From Mytilus californianus (taxonomy: Eukaryota > Mollusca > Bivalvia > Mytilida > Mytilidae), in assembly GCF_021869535.1 (NCBI RefSeq), contig NW_026262668.1:139115635-139179634 (forward strand): 64,000 nt of DNA. The letters run 5' to 3'. Both the position numbers and the translations under genes were made by a program. Shown piece by piece: positions 46,401 through 57,451 of this stretch. Every line of letters begins with the position of its first letter. Within the stretch, counting starts at the first letter, position 1. The notes under the pieces are model-generated. The model saw only the letters and a program-made list of their open reading frames with translations. It was not told where the DNA came from and searched no databases.

Positions 46401-47168
46401 GTCAGGGGACTTACTTAAATGAGTGATTTTCTAAATCACTGATTCAAGTAACATTATGTCCATAAAGGTTGGAAGTAAGAGTTGTCTTTCTTTAATAATC
46501 ACCTATTTAAGTAGTACAAATTAATCACTAGACTTAGTGATTTAATTTTATTGTAGCTTTAAATATAGAATACTAATGATCCAGGGACTAATTATGTTGT
46601 TAAAATTATCAGAACCAACATCTGTGTTGATAGGATGACCAGGTCATGTTAGGTGATGACCTTGTACTAAATCTAGGATAATGACATAAAAATCACTTGT
46701 TTAAGTATCATACCTCAATTTCCTTCCAAAAATCACTTCTTTAAGTATCATTATTTTAATAACCCCCACTAATTTCAACACCCCCGAACAGTGAAATTTT
46801 TATCGCGAACAGTAGAATTTTATTACATAATCTATAAGATGAAACCTTGAACTTAACAGGAAAAATACTCCCACTGCTGGGAAAAATCTGTTAAGAAAGT
46901 ATCAGTTCATTATGTAAAGCCATTTTTATAGCATTTTTTCAACTAAAATAGAATTTGCAGCTAAATGATTGCATCAAAGGCATAAACCTTGCTGCTTAAA
47001 AGAAGCAAAAAATTCATTTTTTTCAATTTTACTAATGAAAAGATATTATCTAAACGCTATGTGTTTAAAATTTTGGTAAAACTACAAAATCACAATTTGT
47101 GACAAAACTTCGAATTTGCTACTTAAATAAGTGATTTAAAAATCACTTATTTCAATAAGTCCCCTGAC
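46401..47168. mobile_element. 768 bp inverted-repeat element with 9 bp target duplication
   Basis: The terminal repeats are about 50 bp: GTCAGGGGACTTACTTAAAT then GAGTGATTTTCTAAATCACT on the left, mirrored on the right. TGTTACACA stands directly outside both ends (46392-46400 and 47169-47177). Internal pieces of the ends recur at about 46680-46752. There is no open frame for a transposase, so it is non-autonomous. A 9 bp duplication fits Mutator-like or Merlin-like elements; if the ends are read as CAGTCAGGGG the duplication shrinks to 5 bp. Confidence 0.8.
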
Positions 47169-47177
47169 TGTTACACA

Positions 47178-48230
47178 ATAAAACAATAAAATCGATTAAA
47201 TTACATAAAATTTATTCCTATTCTCATGTTTTCCCATTTTTATGTGCATAAGTGATGTTAAAGTTGAGAATCAAAAATTAAAAAAAAACGCTTCCGGATC
47301 CAGCAATAATTTTCTGGATTTACATTGTCTGTATTTCATTGTATATTATCTTATGGTCTTTACTTATCAATTATTAGAAATGAATTGTTCAAATAAGTTA
47401 AAACATTTTATTTAATGTGAAATTATCACAATAATTATATTTAAAAAATGTTAGACTTGAAAGTGTACTGTTCTGACAACAGCCCTGTGATAGATCCGTG
47501 TTTTTACTCGCTTGGCTTTATAATAATTAATAACTATATTTCTGATCTAATTTTCTATTCTACAAACTACATATATACATTTACTCTACAAATCTACAAC
47601 TCCACACTGTTTGGCTACACGTGCTGTCCTTATCTATAAAATCATGAATATTCATCAGCTATGTAGGCGTGTCAAAATCGCATCATACATGTACACGATA
47701 ATGACCAGCCAGTACACACTGTATTATGATTTCATTAACCAGTATTGAAAAGATAAATATAACATCCCCGCCCACAAATTAGAAATTTTTAAAAATTTCT
47801 TACTGGTAAATGAAATCTATATATAAAAATTATGATTATAAAAAAAATCAATCTGAAACAATCTATTATATGCAAATAAATTGTACTTTAATATACACAC
47901 ATTAAAAACAAAACCAAAAGTTCTCATTAAAATACTATGTTTTAAATTTAGTAACTGCGAAATTTGGTAATCTAAAATAAAAAACAAAAAATATAAAAGA
48001 ATTAGAATAAAAGATTCTTTTTCTTTGTTAAAATATGCAGTTAAAAAGAGTATTATGTCAAAATGTAAATGAAAAGAGAAAACAATAAAACATTTTTCAA
48101 TTAGAATCGATGATCATGGTTTAAACTTAATGACCAGTGTAATTAACTTTAACAGTTTTATTTTCAATTCTTGAAACGGAAATTCTGTTTATCTGATTTG
48201 TCAAAATGACAATTTTACATTTCATTTCAG
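47178..48230. other. Upstream region of the ABCB6 gene
   Basis: AT-rich DNA before the first recognised ABCB6 exon. A promoter and any 5' non-coding exon should lie here or further left, but no core promoter motif can be named with confidence. Confidence 0.4.
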
Positions 48231-48453
48231 GTGACAACAGGGAACCATGATGAAATACTGCGGGGACCAGTTAAACATTACAGACATATGGATTGATGAG
48301 GGCATTAATCAGTGTTTCTTGGATACTGTGACCTCTGGTTTACTGTTTGTGTTCATGTTGATCTTTGGTTGTTTACAGTGTTCAATGTTCAGAAAATATT
48401 CTACACCAATAGATACAAATACCAAGAAAGGGACATTAGGATTCACATTTCAG
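48231..48453 (+). CDS. ABCB6-type transporter, coding exon 1
   Basis: ABCB6 is a half-size ABC exporter linked in animals to porphyrin and heme-related transport in mitochondrial, endolysosomal and plasma membranes. The exon follows an acceptor (TTTCATTTCAG), so a 5' non-coding exon is likely. Coding starts at 48247 (ACCATGA) and gives 69 residues in phase 0, ending GTLGFTFQ. Cys5 and an NIT sequon at Asn10 recall the short N-terminus of ABCB6, and a membrane span covers about residues 30-46. The donor CAG|GTATGT lies in a segment repeated four times. The family call rests mainly on exons 6-11. Confidence 0.85.
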
Positions 48454-48590
48454 GTATGTACACACTAAGAAAGGGACATTAGGATTCACATTTCAGGTAT
48501 ATACACACTAAGAAAGGGACATTAGGATTCACATTTCAGGTATGTACAAACACCAGAAGAGGGACATTATGATTTACATTTCAGGTATGT
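48421..48590. repeat. 43 bp repeats spanning the exon 1 donor
   Basis: Units AAGAAAGGGACATTAGGATT with CACATTTCAGGTATGTACAC recur four times. Their GT dinucleotides are at 48454, 48497, 48540 and 48585. The first unit is the real exon end and donor; the others lie in the intron and keep both the TTTCAG acceptor-like and GTATGT donor-like parts. Confidence 0.95.
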
Positions 48591-48796
48591 ACAAACAGAA
48601 AATATTCCCACTGAGTAGATAGAAAAACCAGAAAACGAACAAGTAATTTATATTCTAGACATAGCAGTTTCAAAACGTGTAGAAAATAAAAGCCTTATGA
48701 TAAGTTTTAACATTTGTTATACATGTATACTGCCAGCACTGGAAACATGTGATCAATCTACTTTTTCACTCTATGGTAATTGTATTTGTTTTTCAG

Positions 48797-49089
48797 GTTT
48801 TGTTTTCATTGATATTAGCTACAGAACCAGTAATTCATGCAGTTCTACAAGACACAGCCATATTTCCTCAGAAAGTTTATGGCTACCAGATACTAACAAT
48901 GATAGCTTTGTTCTTAGCCTGGTGTGGTTCTATTAGACTCTTGTTTCTGGAGAGGAACAAAGCCTTGCCCACCATTCCAACAAGAGGACATGGATTAGTT
49001 CTACTGATGTTGTGGACTCTTGCTCTTATTAAGGAGCACCTCCCATTGATATCATGGTGGAGCAACAGATACTGGTGGAATATCAAAGG
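48797..49089 (+). CDS. ABCB6-type transporter, coding exon 2
   Basis: Acceptor TTTGTTTTTCAG; 293 bases beginning VLFSLILATEPVIHAVLQD. It continues TMD0 with three hydrophobic spans, and ends WWNIKG across a GG|GTGTGT donor (two bases carried over). A charged LLFLERNKALPT loop lies between spans two and three. Confidence 0.85.
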
Positions 49090-49352
49090 GTGTGTATATA
49101 GTTATCTTTTCATCAGTAACTGTTGGTTATGAATTAATGATTTTTCTGCAAAAGTTAATTATTGCTTTTTTATGAATTTCAGATGGTCAAAATTATTTTC
49201 AATGTACTATAGAAAAAGTATTAATTTCTTAATTGCAAAGCAAGATTAATATAACCTTGTAGAGAAAATTTCAAGAAGCAAATTAAATGTTGCTTTGCAT
49301 TTATTTAATTGTGTTGGACTGTCCTGTTGAACTCTATCAATATGAACTAAAT

Positions 49353-49585
49353 GGCCTTGGTGGCGGAGTGGTCTAAGAAGTTAATCTATTGTATTATTAG
49401 CCTGTCAACAGTTGTGAGTTCAAACCCTGCACATGGCAGGAACGTCCAATCTTAATTGACTAGGATTGCCAGTATTTCACCAAAGGTCAGTGTTTCTACC
49501 CTGGGACTCTGGCTTCCACCACTAGTAAAAACTGACTGCAACGATATAGCCGAAAGTGGCTTTAAACACCCAACAATCAATCAAT
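49353..49585 (+). mobile_element. tRNA-derived SINE
   Basis: The head resembles a tRNA promoter: box A-like TGGCGGAGTGGTCTAAG and box B-like GAGTTCAAACCC. A body with CTGGCTTCCACCACTAGTAA and a tail of CAATCAATCAAT follow. Imperfect direct repeats flank it (TCAATATGAACTA and TCAATATAAACTA). It resembles bivalve SINEs with a conserved central domain. It lies in ABCB6 intron 2 and does not fold as a full tRNA gene. Confidence 0.75.
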
Positions 49586-50059
49586 ATAAACTAGTCATAG
49601 GTGTGTGCATTAACACAAGAAAGTAGTCTAAATGAGTCAAGATATTGAAACCAAGACAATCTTTTAGAAATATCTACTGTCATCATAACTGTTAAACATC
49701 TAAGCCCTAAAATGACAAGAACATTGGAAAAACTGTTATAATGGCATCCATAACATTACTTTTAATGCAGTTTGTACCTGTATTAGTAATTCAACCAGAG
49801 TCAGGGTCAATTTAGAGCTTGACCTATTATACAAACAGTTGTTTATATCGTTGATCATTGTTTGTTGACCTTGAGATATCTGTTTAGTTTTGTATCATTG
49901 GTTTGCTCTCTGATTGAGGTTAACCCCACATCTTTTGTTATTCATATACATGTATATTGAATAGTATTTATTAATTTTCAATATATATTTATAAAATTCT
50001 GAAATCATGGTAATGCAATATCTTGAATAATTCATATGTATTTATTTTATATCTTTCAG

Positions 50060-50192
50060 TGATTCCAACAAGATAGAGTTTGGATTATGGGTGGTCAGAT
50101 ATGTTTGTACGATAAGTGTATTTATAATAGGACTTAAAGCACCTGGATTACCCAGAAGTGTCCATCAGTTATTGGTCAATGATGAAGATGCG
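50060..50192 (+). CDS. ABCB6-type transporter, coding exon 3
   Basis: Acceptor ATCTTTCAG; 133 bases giving (G)DSNKIEFGLWVVRYVCTI and then GLKAPGLPRS, ending NDEDA before GTGAGT. It holds the fifth TMD0 span and the LWVLRY...LGLWAPGL-like pattern typical of ABCB6. Phase agrees with exons 2 and 4. Confidence 0.88.
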
Positions 50193-50254
50193 GTGAGTTC
50201 TTGAAGGGATGTCACAGTGTATAAAAAATGACCTGGGACATACTCTGATAAATG

Positions 50255-50565
50255 GTGGCCAAACAAACTTTACATCCTGTATGTGCCTGTCCCAAGTCAG
50301 GAGCCTGTAATTCAGTGGTTGTCGTTTGTTGCTGTATATCATATTTGTTTTATGTTCATTATTTTGTACATAAATCAGGCAATTATTTTTCTCGTTTGAA
50401 TTGTTTTACAATTGTCATTTTGGGGCCTTTTTTAGCAGACTATGCGGTATGGGTTTTACTCATTGTTGAAGGCCGTACAGTGACCTATAGTTGTTAATTT
50501 CGGTGTCATTTGGTCTCTTGTGGAGAGTGTCTCATTGGCAATCATACCACATCTTCTTATTTTTA
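50255..50565 (+). mobile_element. Tail-A retroelement 3' end
   Basis: Plus-strand tail A in ABCB6 intron 3, from 'cccaagtcaggagcctg' to 'caatcataccacatcttctt'. The 5' blocks are replaced by unrelated sequence. Confidence 0.8.
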
Positions 50566-50751
50566 TATGTCCACCATGGAGGCCCTATATGTCCATCATT
50601 ATACCACCGTTTTCTTAATAAATACACGAGGTATTAACAAATTGCCAGTCAAGGGTAAAAGGATGTTCTGATTACCTTTTAGTGATAATATGAATTGGCT
50701 TTCAGGTGAAGTGTCTTAGGTAAATGACTCTGGTAATGATGAAAATTTAAA

Positions 50752-51648
50752 CTAGAGCCTGTGTCGCTCACCTGATTCTACTTTGGTTTTGGAAATAATG
50801 TAAAAATAGATTAAAATCATAACAGATACCCTAATAATGAGTAAAGCCAAATTTGGTTTAATATTGGTCCTGTAATTTTATAAAATATCCTGGTGGCCAT
50901 CTTGAACAGTAAATTGGCAACAAAGTAGCAACACTTCATCAGCACCTCATAAGAAACATTTATGCCATGTTTGGTTTCATTCCATTCAGTGCACCTCTAG
51001 AAGAAGCATTTGTATGTATTTCCCATAGGGTTTTATGTTAAAGGAAGTCCCCCCGCTGGCGGCCATCGTGGAAGAAGGATAAGCTTCAAAGTAACAACAC
51101 TTGGTCAGCACTTCATAGGGAACATTCATGTCATGTTTGGTTTCATTCCATTTAGTGATTCTCTAAAAGAAGACATCTGTATGTATTTCTCATAGGGTCC
51201 TATGTTAAACTAAGTCCCCTGCTGGCGGCCATCTTTGATTATGGATCGACTTCAAAGTAACAACACTTGGTCAGCACCTCATAAGAAACATTCATGCAAT
51301 GTTTGGTTTCATTCTATTCAGTGGTTCTCTAAAAGAAGACATTTGTAAATATTCCCCATAGGGTCCTATGTTAAACTAAGTCCCCCGCTGGCGGCCATCT
51401 TGGATAATGGATCGGCTTCAAAGTAACAACACTTGGTCAGCACCTCAAAAGGAACATTCATGCCATGTTTGGTTTCATTCCATTCAGTGGTTCTCTAAGA
51501 GAAGACATTTGTATGTATTTCCCATAGGGTCCTATGTTAAACTAAGTCCCCTGCTGGCGGCCATCTTTGATTATGGATCAACTTCAAAGTAACAACACTT
51601 GGTCAGCACCTCATAAGGAACATTCATTTTGGGCCAGGTGAGCTAAAA
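50752..51648. mobile_element. Element with about 165-170 bp internal repeats
   Basis: Four to five units share CACTTGGTCAGCACCTCATA, 'gttctctaaaagaagacatttg' (in parts) and CCGCTGGCGGCCATCTT. The block is bounded by GCTCACCTG (50766-50774) and CAGGTGAGC (51635-51643), which are exact reverse complements, so it behaves as a unit with inverted ends. No coding capacity. Confidence 0.75.
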
Positions 51649-51699
51649 AAGAAATAAAATAATACAACTAGTTGAAAATATAGTATGATATCTTCAATA

Positions 51700-51960
51700 T
51701 AGAATAAAATTGAGAATGGAAACGGGCAATGTGTCAAAGAGACAACAACCTGACCAAAGAGCAGAAAACAGCCCAAGGCCACCAATAGGTCTTCAACACA
51801 GCGGAAAATCCCGCACCCAGAGCCGGGCTTCAGCTGGCCTAAAGAATAATGTATACTAGTTCAGCGAAAATGGACTTCACACTTAACTCTGTAACATATA
51901 AATGAAGCAAAATCGAAAAACACAAAACTAACAAAGGTCAGAGGTTCCTGATGTTCACTT
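51700..51960 (-). mobile_element. Tail-B retroelement 3' end
   Basis: Minus-strand tail B starting with the terminal 'aaaattgagaatggaaac', through 'caacaacctgaccaaagagc', 'aatcccgcacccagagcc' and 'aaaggtcagaggttcctga'. It lies in ABCB6 intron 3. Confidence 0.8.
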
Positions 51961-52224
51961 GACAGATAACTGCCTGTCGGTATCAGTTATAATACATTTG
52001 AATTTTGTTTACGTAAGCTTACAAACTTATAAGTGGAATGTGAAAACACTACCATATCTCTCTCATTTTCAGATATTCTCATTGATATTAAGATAGTGTG
52101 TGTATAAGAAACAAAGTTACCCCAAAAAATGTTTGCCACAAAATATTGTGTACGAAGGTGTAATTTCAAGTTAAATATCTTTTTGGGTTAAGGCTAGCGC
52201 TGTTGCTCATATTTATTTTTGCAG

Positions 52225-52395
52225 GTTAGAGGTAACCAAGGACAGAAATCTACATGGTCAAATATCTTTTTATTTTTACAGGAAAAGGGTAACCAAGGAC
52301 AGAAATCTACATGGTCAAATATCTTTTTATTTTTACAGGTTAGGGGTAACCAAGGCCAGGAATCTACATGGTCAAATGTGTTTAAGAAATTAAAG
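52225..52395. repeat. 57 bp repeats spanning the exon 4 acceptor
   Basis: Three units start at 52225, 52282 and 52339, each just after a CAG and each with GGTAACCAAGGACAGAAATC and TACATGGTCAAAT. The first two end in TTTTTATTTTTACAG. The unit equals 19 codons and stays open, so any of the three acceptors keeps the frame and adds 0, 19 or 38 residues. Confidence 0.95.
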
Positions 52396-52522
52396 ATCAT
52401 GATTCCTTATGTGTGGCCAAAAGGAAGTTTATGGCGACAGAGTTTAGTGGTCTTATGTTTGATATCTCTGGGTATCGGCAGAGCTGTCAATGTTTTTGTT
52501 CCTATTTATAGCAAGTATATAG
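52339..52522 (+). CDS. ABCB6-type transporter, coding exon 4
   Basis: The start chosen is the third of three tandem acceptors, because STWSNVFKKLKIMIPYVWPK matches the linker and first core helix of ABCB6 best. The exon continues with GIGRAVNVFVPIYSKYI and ends at a TATATAG|GTAAGC donor. It begins the ABC transmembrane domain after TMD0. Starts at 52282 or 52225 would also be in frame and would translate the pyrimidine tract as FLFLQ. Confidence 0.88.
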
Positions 52523-53134
52523 GTAAGCATATTTGGGTGTCTATTGATCAAGTGTTTGGGTATCTGCAGAGCTGTCAATGCTTTTGTCATTGATTTAGAT
52601 CCAGTTTAATTTACTTCAAACGTTAATGCTACATTTAGCGCCATTTCATTTTACCATTGTTAACGTTACTATATCTTTTGTTAATGTTGTACTTTTATTA
52701 TGTAATATGGTATTTATATATTGAGTTGAGATTACACAGTCAAACGAAATGGAGTTGTTTACTGCCTCTCCATACATTGAGTTTTCCCATTAGTCAGTTT
52801 TTGTTCCTATGTACACCTTTTGCCCAGATTTTTATTTAGTCAAATAGGTCACGTTTAACTTTGTTTGCTTTATTAACATCCTTACTTAAACATTCTTAAT
52901 GGTTTATACAGCCTTTTTAGACTTGTATTAACTGGATTATTTATGTTTAAGCTATACCCATAATCATATACTTGGAGCAGTGAATGTTCAACAGTTCAAT
53001 TGTCCAATAAAATCATTGCTTTGAACAACTGGCATTGTCCTCCTTTTTGAAATTGGAATGTCTTCTTTAACTAGTGACAGAAACACATACTAGATCACCT
53101 AATACACAGAACCGACATAATTCAAATTCTTTAT

Positions 53135-53560
53135 AAAAATAAGATGTGGTATGATTGCCAATGAGACAACTATCCACCAAAGTTCAAATGAAGTTGATGT
53201 AAGCAATTATAGGCAACCGTACGGCCTTCAACAATGAGAAAAATCCATATGGTATGGTTGGCTTTAAAAGGCCCGACATGAAAAATATGAAACAATTCAA
53301 TTGAGAAAACTAATTGCCTAATTTATAATAAACAAATTTACGAAAAAGAAATATGACAGACATGAACCAACGACAACCACTTAACTACAGGCTCCTGACT
53401 TGGGACAGGCACATAAAGAATGTGGCGGGGTTAAACATGTTTGTGAGCGCTCAACCCTCCCCCTAACCTGGGACAGTGGTGTAACAGTACAACATAAGAA
53501 CAAACTATAAAAATCAGTTGAAAAAGGCTTAACTCATCAGATGGATACTAATAGAAATAC
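53135..53560 (-). mobile_element. Tail-A retroelement 3' end
   Basis: A well-preserved minus-strand copy in ABCB6 intron 4. It has all blocks from 'aaaaataagatgtggtatg' to 'cttaactcatcagatgg', including 'gtgagcgctcaaccctcc'. Confidence 0.85.
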
Positions 53561-53739
53561 ATCTAACAAAAACACAGAGTGGACAGGTACTTGTACATCC
53601 CAAAAACAAAACGACACTTAGTACAGATATGGAATTATTTTATAGTTGTATATTGTGTTAAATTACTCTATTACCAAAACAGGAGGATTACAAAACTTGC
53701 CACTTTTCTACATTGAAAATGACTAACCTGTGGACCTCA

Positions 53740-54190
53740 AGGTCTACTGGTCTTGAAAAAGCATGGAGTACATATTAGCTTCAGACGCATGAAATTATTA
53801 AACGTGTTGTTTTCAATTTTTTACATCACTGGGTCGATACCCCTGCTGGTGGACTATCAGCCCCCGAGGGTATCATCAGCTCAGTAGTCAGTTCATCGGT
53901 ACTGACATGATTTATAACAAACGTTTCTAAAATTGCCCGTTTATAAATTTTGAAATTATAAAGAAACTAAGGTTTCAACTCCCTCAGGCAAAGTTGACCT
54001 TAGATGGATTTGGCCATTTGTTTTAGGTATTTTTGTCATATAGCTCTTCAACTGTTTCGGTACTTATACATCCCTCGGATTTCAAATGTTTGGCTTTGAG
54101 CGTTCCTGATGAAGGTAAATCCAGAAAAGCGCTTCGGACGCATGAAATTAGTAAAGGTGTTGTTTTCAATATAAAGTTGTAATGAGGACC
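53740..54190 (-). repeat. Dispersed repeat family D
   Basis: It begins and ends with versions of CTTCGGACGCATGAAATTA (about 53780 and 54130). Between them lie 'gggtcgatacccctgctgg' and 'cagcccccgagggtatcatc'. Same order and orientation as 9089-9495. Confidence 0.75.
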
Positions 54191-54356
54191 TCAGTATTAC
54201 TTTGCAGTATATGATTTTAATGTACTTTTTATTTTGGTACCTTTTATACTATTCTTTTAGGGTAAACAAATCCTTGCATTCAAGAAATAATGGAAAGAAA
54301 AGATAGGACTGTTTTTCTTGGTATGCCTTATTTAATTGGTAAATTTTTTATTTCAG

Positions 54357-54476
54357 TTAACAGTTTAACAGTTGTGGTCCAGTCATCTGAGGACATTGCA
54401 GTGAAAAAAACTGGTCCAGAGTTTAGATGGGACTATATTCTTATCTATTGTGGTCTGAAGTTTTTATGTGGATCTG
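54357..54476 (+). CDS. ABCB6-type transporter, coding exon 5
   Basis: Acceptor TTTTTTATTTCAG; 120 bases giving (V)NSLTVVVQSSEDIAVKK and then WDYILIYCGLKFLCGSG, ending at TCTG|GTAGGT. It holds an extramembrane loop and the next core helix. Phase joins exon 4 (one base) and exon 6 (one base). Confidence 0.88.
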
Positions 54477-54799
54477 GTAGGTGATAAAATTTGGAAATTG
54501 AAATACCATTTATATAAATACATCAGATTTTACCTGACCAAGCTATTCAAACACAGATAGTAAGTAAATAGACAGGAAATCAAAATAGATATGCCTGAAC
54601 TAATTTACCTAGTTCAAAGAGAAAGGGGTGACTTATGACAGTCATTGTATTGTTTCAGGAAAAAACTAATTAAAAACCTTGAAGGAAAATTAAATCATAT
54701 GACAAAAATAAATATCCATATATTTTTACAAACTTCAAATAGAGTAATTTGTTTCAGCCTAACAATCAAACTTGGAAATAATAATGTATCCTGTTTTTT

Positions 54800-55290
54800 G
54801 TCTCACCTGCGACGAAAGCGAGACATAGGGATTGCTTTTCCGGCTCAGGCTCCAGCTCCAGCATCAACAATTGTTAAGTTTTCTGCTTAAGTTAGTTTGA
54901 TAGGAACTACTTGTGATAGATCATTGATATTTTGTATGAAGTTACATTACTATCAGTACATATCAGTTTGACAACTATTTTGATGCCCTGCCTGCCCCCT
55001 AGGTCATGGTCCAGTGACTTTGAATTAATTAGCAATTTTCAATGTTAAGTTTTTCTGCTTAAGTTAAATTGAGAGGAACTACTTACAATAAACAACTATA
55101 TTTTCTATAAAGTTATATTACTGTCTGTACATCTCAGATTGTCGACAATTTTCAGGCCCTGCCCACTAGATCATGGTCCAGTGACTGAATTAATAAGCAA
55201 TCATGCTGTCCATCAGATCGTCTTTTTCTGAATTTTATGCTGATAGACGAGACATATCTCTGTGTCAACAGTTTAATTTTTTATTGTTTT
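54800..55290. repeat. Dispersed repeat with two internal units
   Basis: It runs from GACGAAAGCGAGACATAGGG to GACGAGACATATCTCTGTGT. Two internal units share TTTCTGCTTAAGTTA, 'aggaactactt' and CATGGTCCAGTGACT. The end block recurs at about 37105-37145. Confidence 0.7.
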
Positions 55291-55649
55291 TTTGTTCAAT
55301 CCATTTTGTGTTTTTTTAAAGCAAATCAATAATGAATTTTGTATAGAATGAAACTAGACAGTATGTCATACCATTTATGGTCATGATTCTTGTAATTTAT
55401 TTTCTTATTGAAATATATTTTGTGGCTTTTGTGAATGTTAAATCTTGTACAGCTTACATTGGAAATCAAGAAAATTTCACATAGAAATTTAGTAAATAAA
55501 ACCCCAGGAAACAAGCACGGCAGATATTTTTTGTTTATATCTCAAAACAGCTTTAATTACTTTTGATGTTTATTATAAACCTTGTGTTTACAACTGTGAG
55601 AGAGGAATTTGTCTTGTCTTGTGCTTGCATTTTATTTTGTTGTTTTTAG

Positions 55650-55752
55650 CAACATCAGGGTTTTTGACAAACATGAGGTCATTTTTTTGGATACCAGTTC
55701 AGCAATACACTACAAGAAGAATATCTGTGAAATTGTTTAGTCACCTACACAA
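55650..55752 (+). CDS. ABCB6-type transporter, coding exon 6
   Basis: Acceptor TGTTTTTAG; 103 bases giving (A)TSGFLTNMRSFFWIPVQQ then YTTRRISVKLFSHLH, ending CACAA|GTATGT. The FxWIPVQQYTTRR...LFSHLH pattern is diagnostic of the ABCB6/HMT1/ATM1 group. It is the first cytosolic coupling region of the core. Confidence 0.95.
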
Positions 55753-56492
55753 GTATGTACAACTTAGATATACATTAAGCCCTGCATTGATTTATGATAA
55801 TAAAAATCTTACAAAGAAATGAATTCTCCACTCAAATGCTTACAATTGTTAGGAACTTTTAAGTATAGTACTGTGAATTTATTATTATTGTGGAGTTCGT
55901 GGGTATAGGTAATACTTGAGTTTTGATGTTGAACGAAGTACACCTTTTCTATAGATTTGTATGCAGATTTTGGCAAAACCATGAAATCAAATATCCATGA
56001 AAAAAAGTTTTCCTCAATCCACAAAAATAAATTAATCCACAGTTCTGTAAATTCAGAAATTTTTCGATTTTTGTTGAAAGGACAAAAATGCAATGTTAAT
56101 TATTGCGATTTCAGGAAAATTTGTATGGAGTTATATGTATCCGATATCAGAATGTTCTTATTATTGCGATACTCACCCAGTCACATAATTTGCATTAATA
56201 AAAACCTCACAATAATTTCTGAATTTACAGTAAATAGTATGACTGAACACATTTTGGTGTATGGAATATTAAACAAAACGATTTCTAGTTGATTAAAAAC
56301 TCATCCATCCATTTCATTTGATAGTATACCAATTTTAATTTCAGTTTTTCATTATAATAACCGAAACCATTTCAAGAGTTTATATAAATATTTTCCCTGT
56401 TACGAGTGACTAATGATAGTAGTTCATAAAGTTTTCATTATTGTCATCTTTGACTTATGTCATTGAGTATATTATACAAATTTAATTTTCAG

Positions 56493-56582
56493 TTTGTCAT
56501 TAAGATGGCATCTATCAAGGAAAACCGGAGAAGTATTACGAGTGATGGACAGAGGTACAACTAGTATGAACAGCCTTCTAAG
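56493..56582 (+). CDS. ABCB6-type transporter, coding exon 7
   Basis: Acceptor TTTAATTTTCAG; 90 bases giving (N)[20 protein letters not shown] then GTTSMNSLL, ending CTAAG|GTAAAT. LSLRWHL-R-TGEVLR-DRGT is highly conserved in ABCB6 and ATM1 relatives and carries residues linked to glutathione-conjugate binding in that group. Confidence 0.95.
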
Positions 56583-56914
56583 GTAAATATACACCAACCA
56601 CATTCATTGGTTTATTACTTGTAACAGCAAAGTCTCAATACTGTTCTATACACATTTGCTAAAGATACCCATGGATTTTATCACTGATACTTATAAAGAA
56701 CAGTGCTTATTAGAACTAGCAGGGTGACAAGATTTGCTCTTATAGAATTGAAATGGGACATCTATTGGTTTGACCATGTGTTTTTAAAACAATTTCAAAG
56801 AATTCTATACAAACAAAATGTCTTCCATTTATGTGTTGCGCTATTTATTTGAAAATTATGTATAGAAATGTCATGCTGTAACTGTTCAAATCTTAGTCTT
56901 TGTTCTATTGATAA

Positions 56915-57395
56915 TTGTCTTATTCTTAATGATACTACATCTCCTTATTTTTATACTTATCACTTATTTACTGATTATTATTTACTGTTAATTCTACATT
57001 AAACTTTTTGTGTTAACTTGGGCACAAGCATACTTTCCACTTTCATTAGATGCATGCAAGATATATTTTTCGTCCTAAAGGTACATATTGGCCATGCTTT
57101 GAAACAAACATGTTTAACCCTGCCACATATTGTGTTTGCCTGTCAAGAGTCTGTAATTCAGTGGTTATTTTTGGTTGCTGTCTGTCAGTTTTTTTGTTTG
57201 TTCATTGTTTTGTCATTATTGAGTTATTGGTTTTCTCGCTTCAATTATTTTGCATTTTGCCATGTCAGGGCCTTTTATAGTACATTGTACAGTATGGGTT
57301 TTGCTCATTGTTAAGGCTGTGTGATGACACACAGTTGCTTACATCCTTATCATTTGTATTCTGTTGGATGGTTGTCTCATAGGCAATCATACCAC
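56915..57395 (+). mobile_element. Two tail-A pieces
   Basis: A terminal scrap (about 56915-56957, 'actacatctccttattttta') precedes a longer decayed copy (about 57095-57395) with 'aacatgtttaaccctgcc', 'gtctgtaattcagtgg' and 'gtctcataggcaatcatacc'. Both lie in ABCB6 intron 7. Confidence 0.65.
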
Positions 57396-57451
57396 TTTTT
57401 ATAGTACTTAAGTTGTGTCTGATAAATCACTCCAGGGGGTATAATTTTCAG

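Noticed and set aside
49353..49440. A tRNA gene with box A and box B
   Set aside because: The acceptor and anticodon stems do not close, and a SINE body and CAATCAAT tail follow. It is a tRNA-derived SINE.
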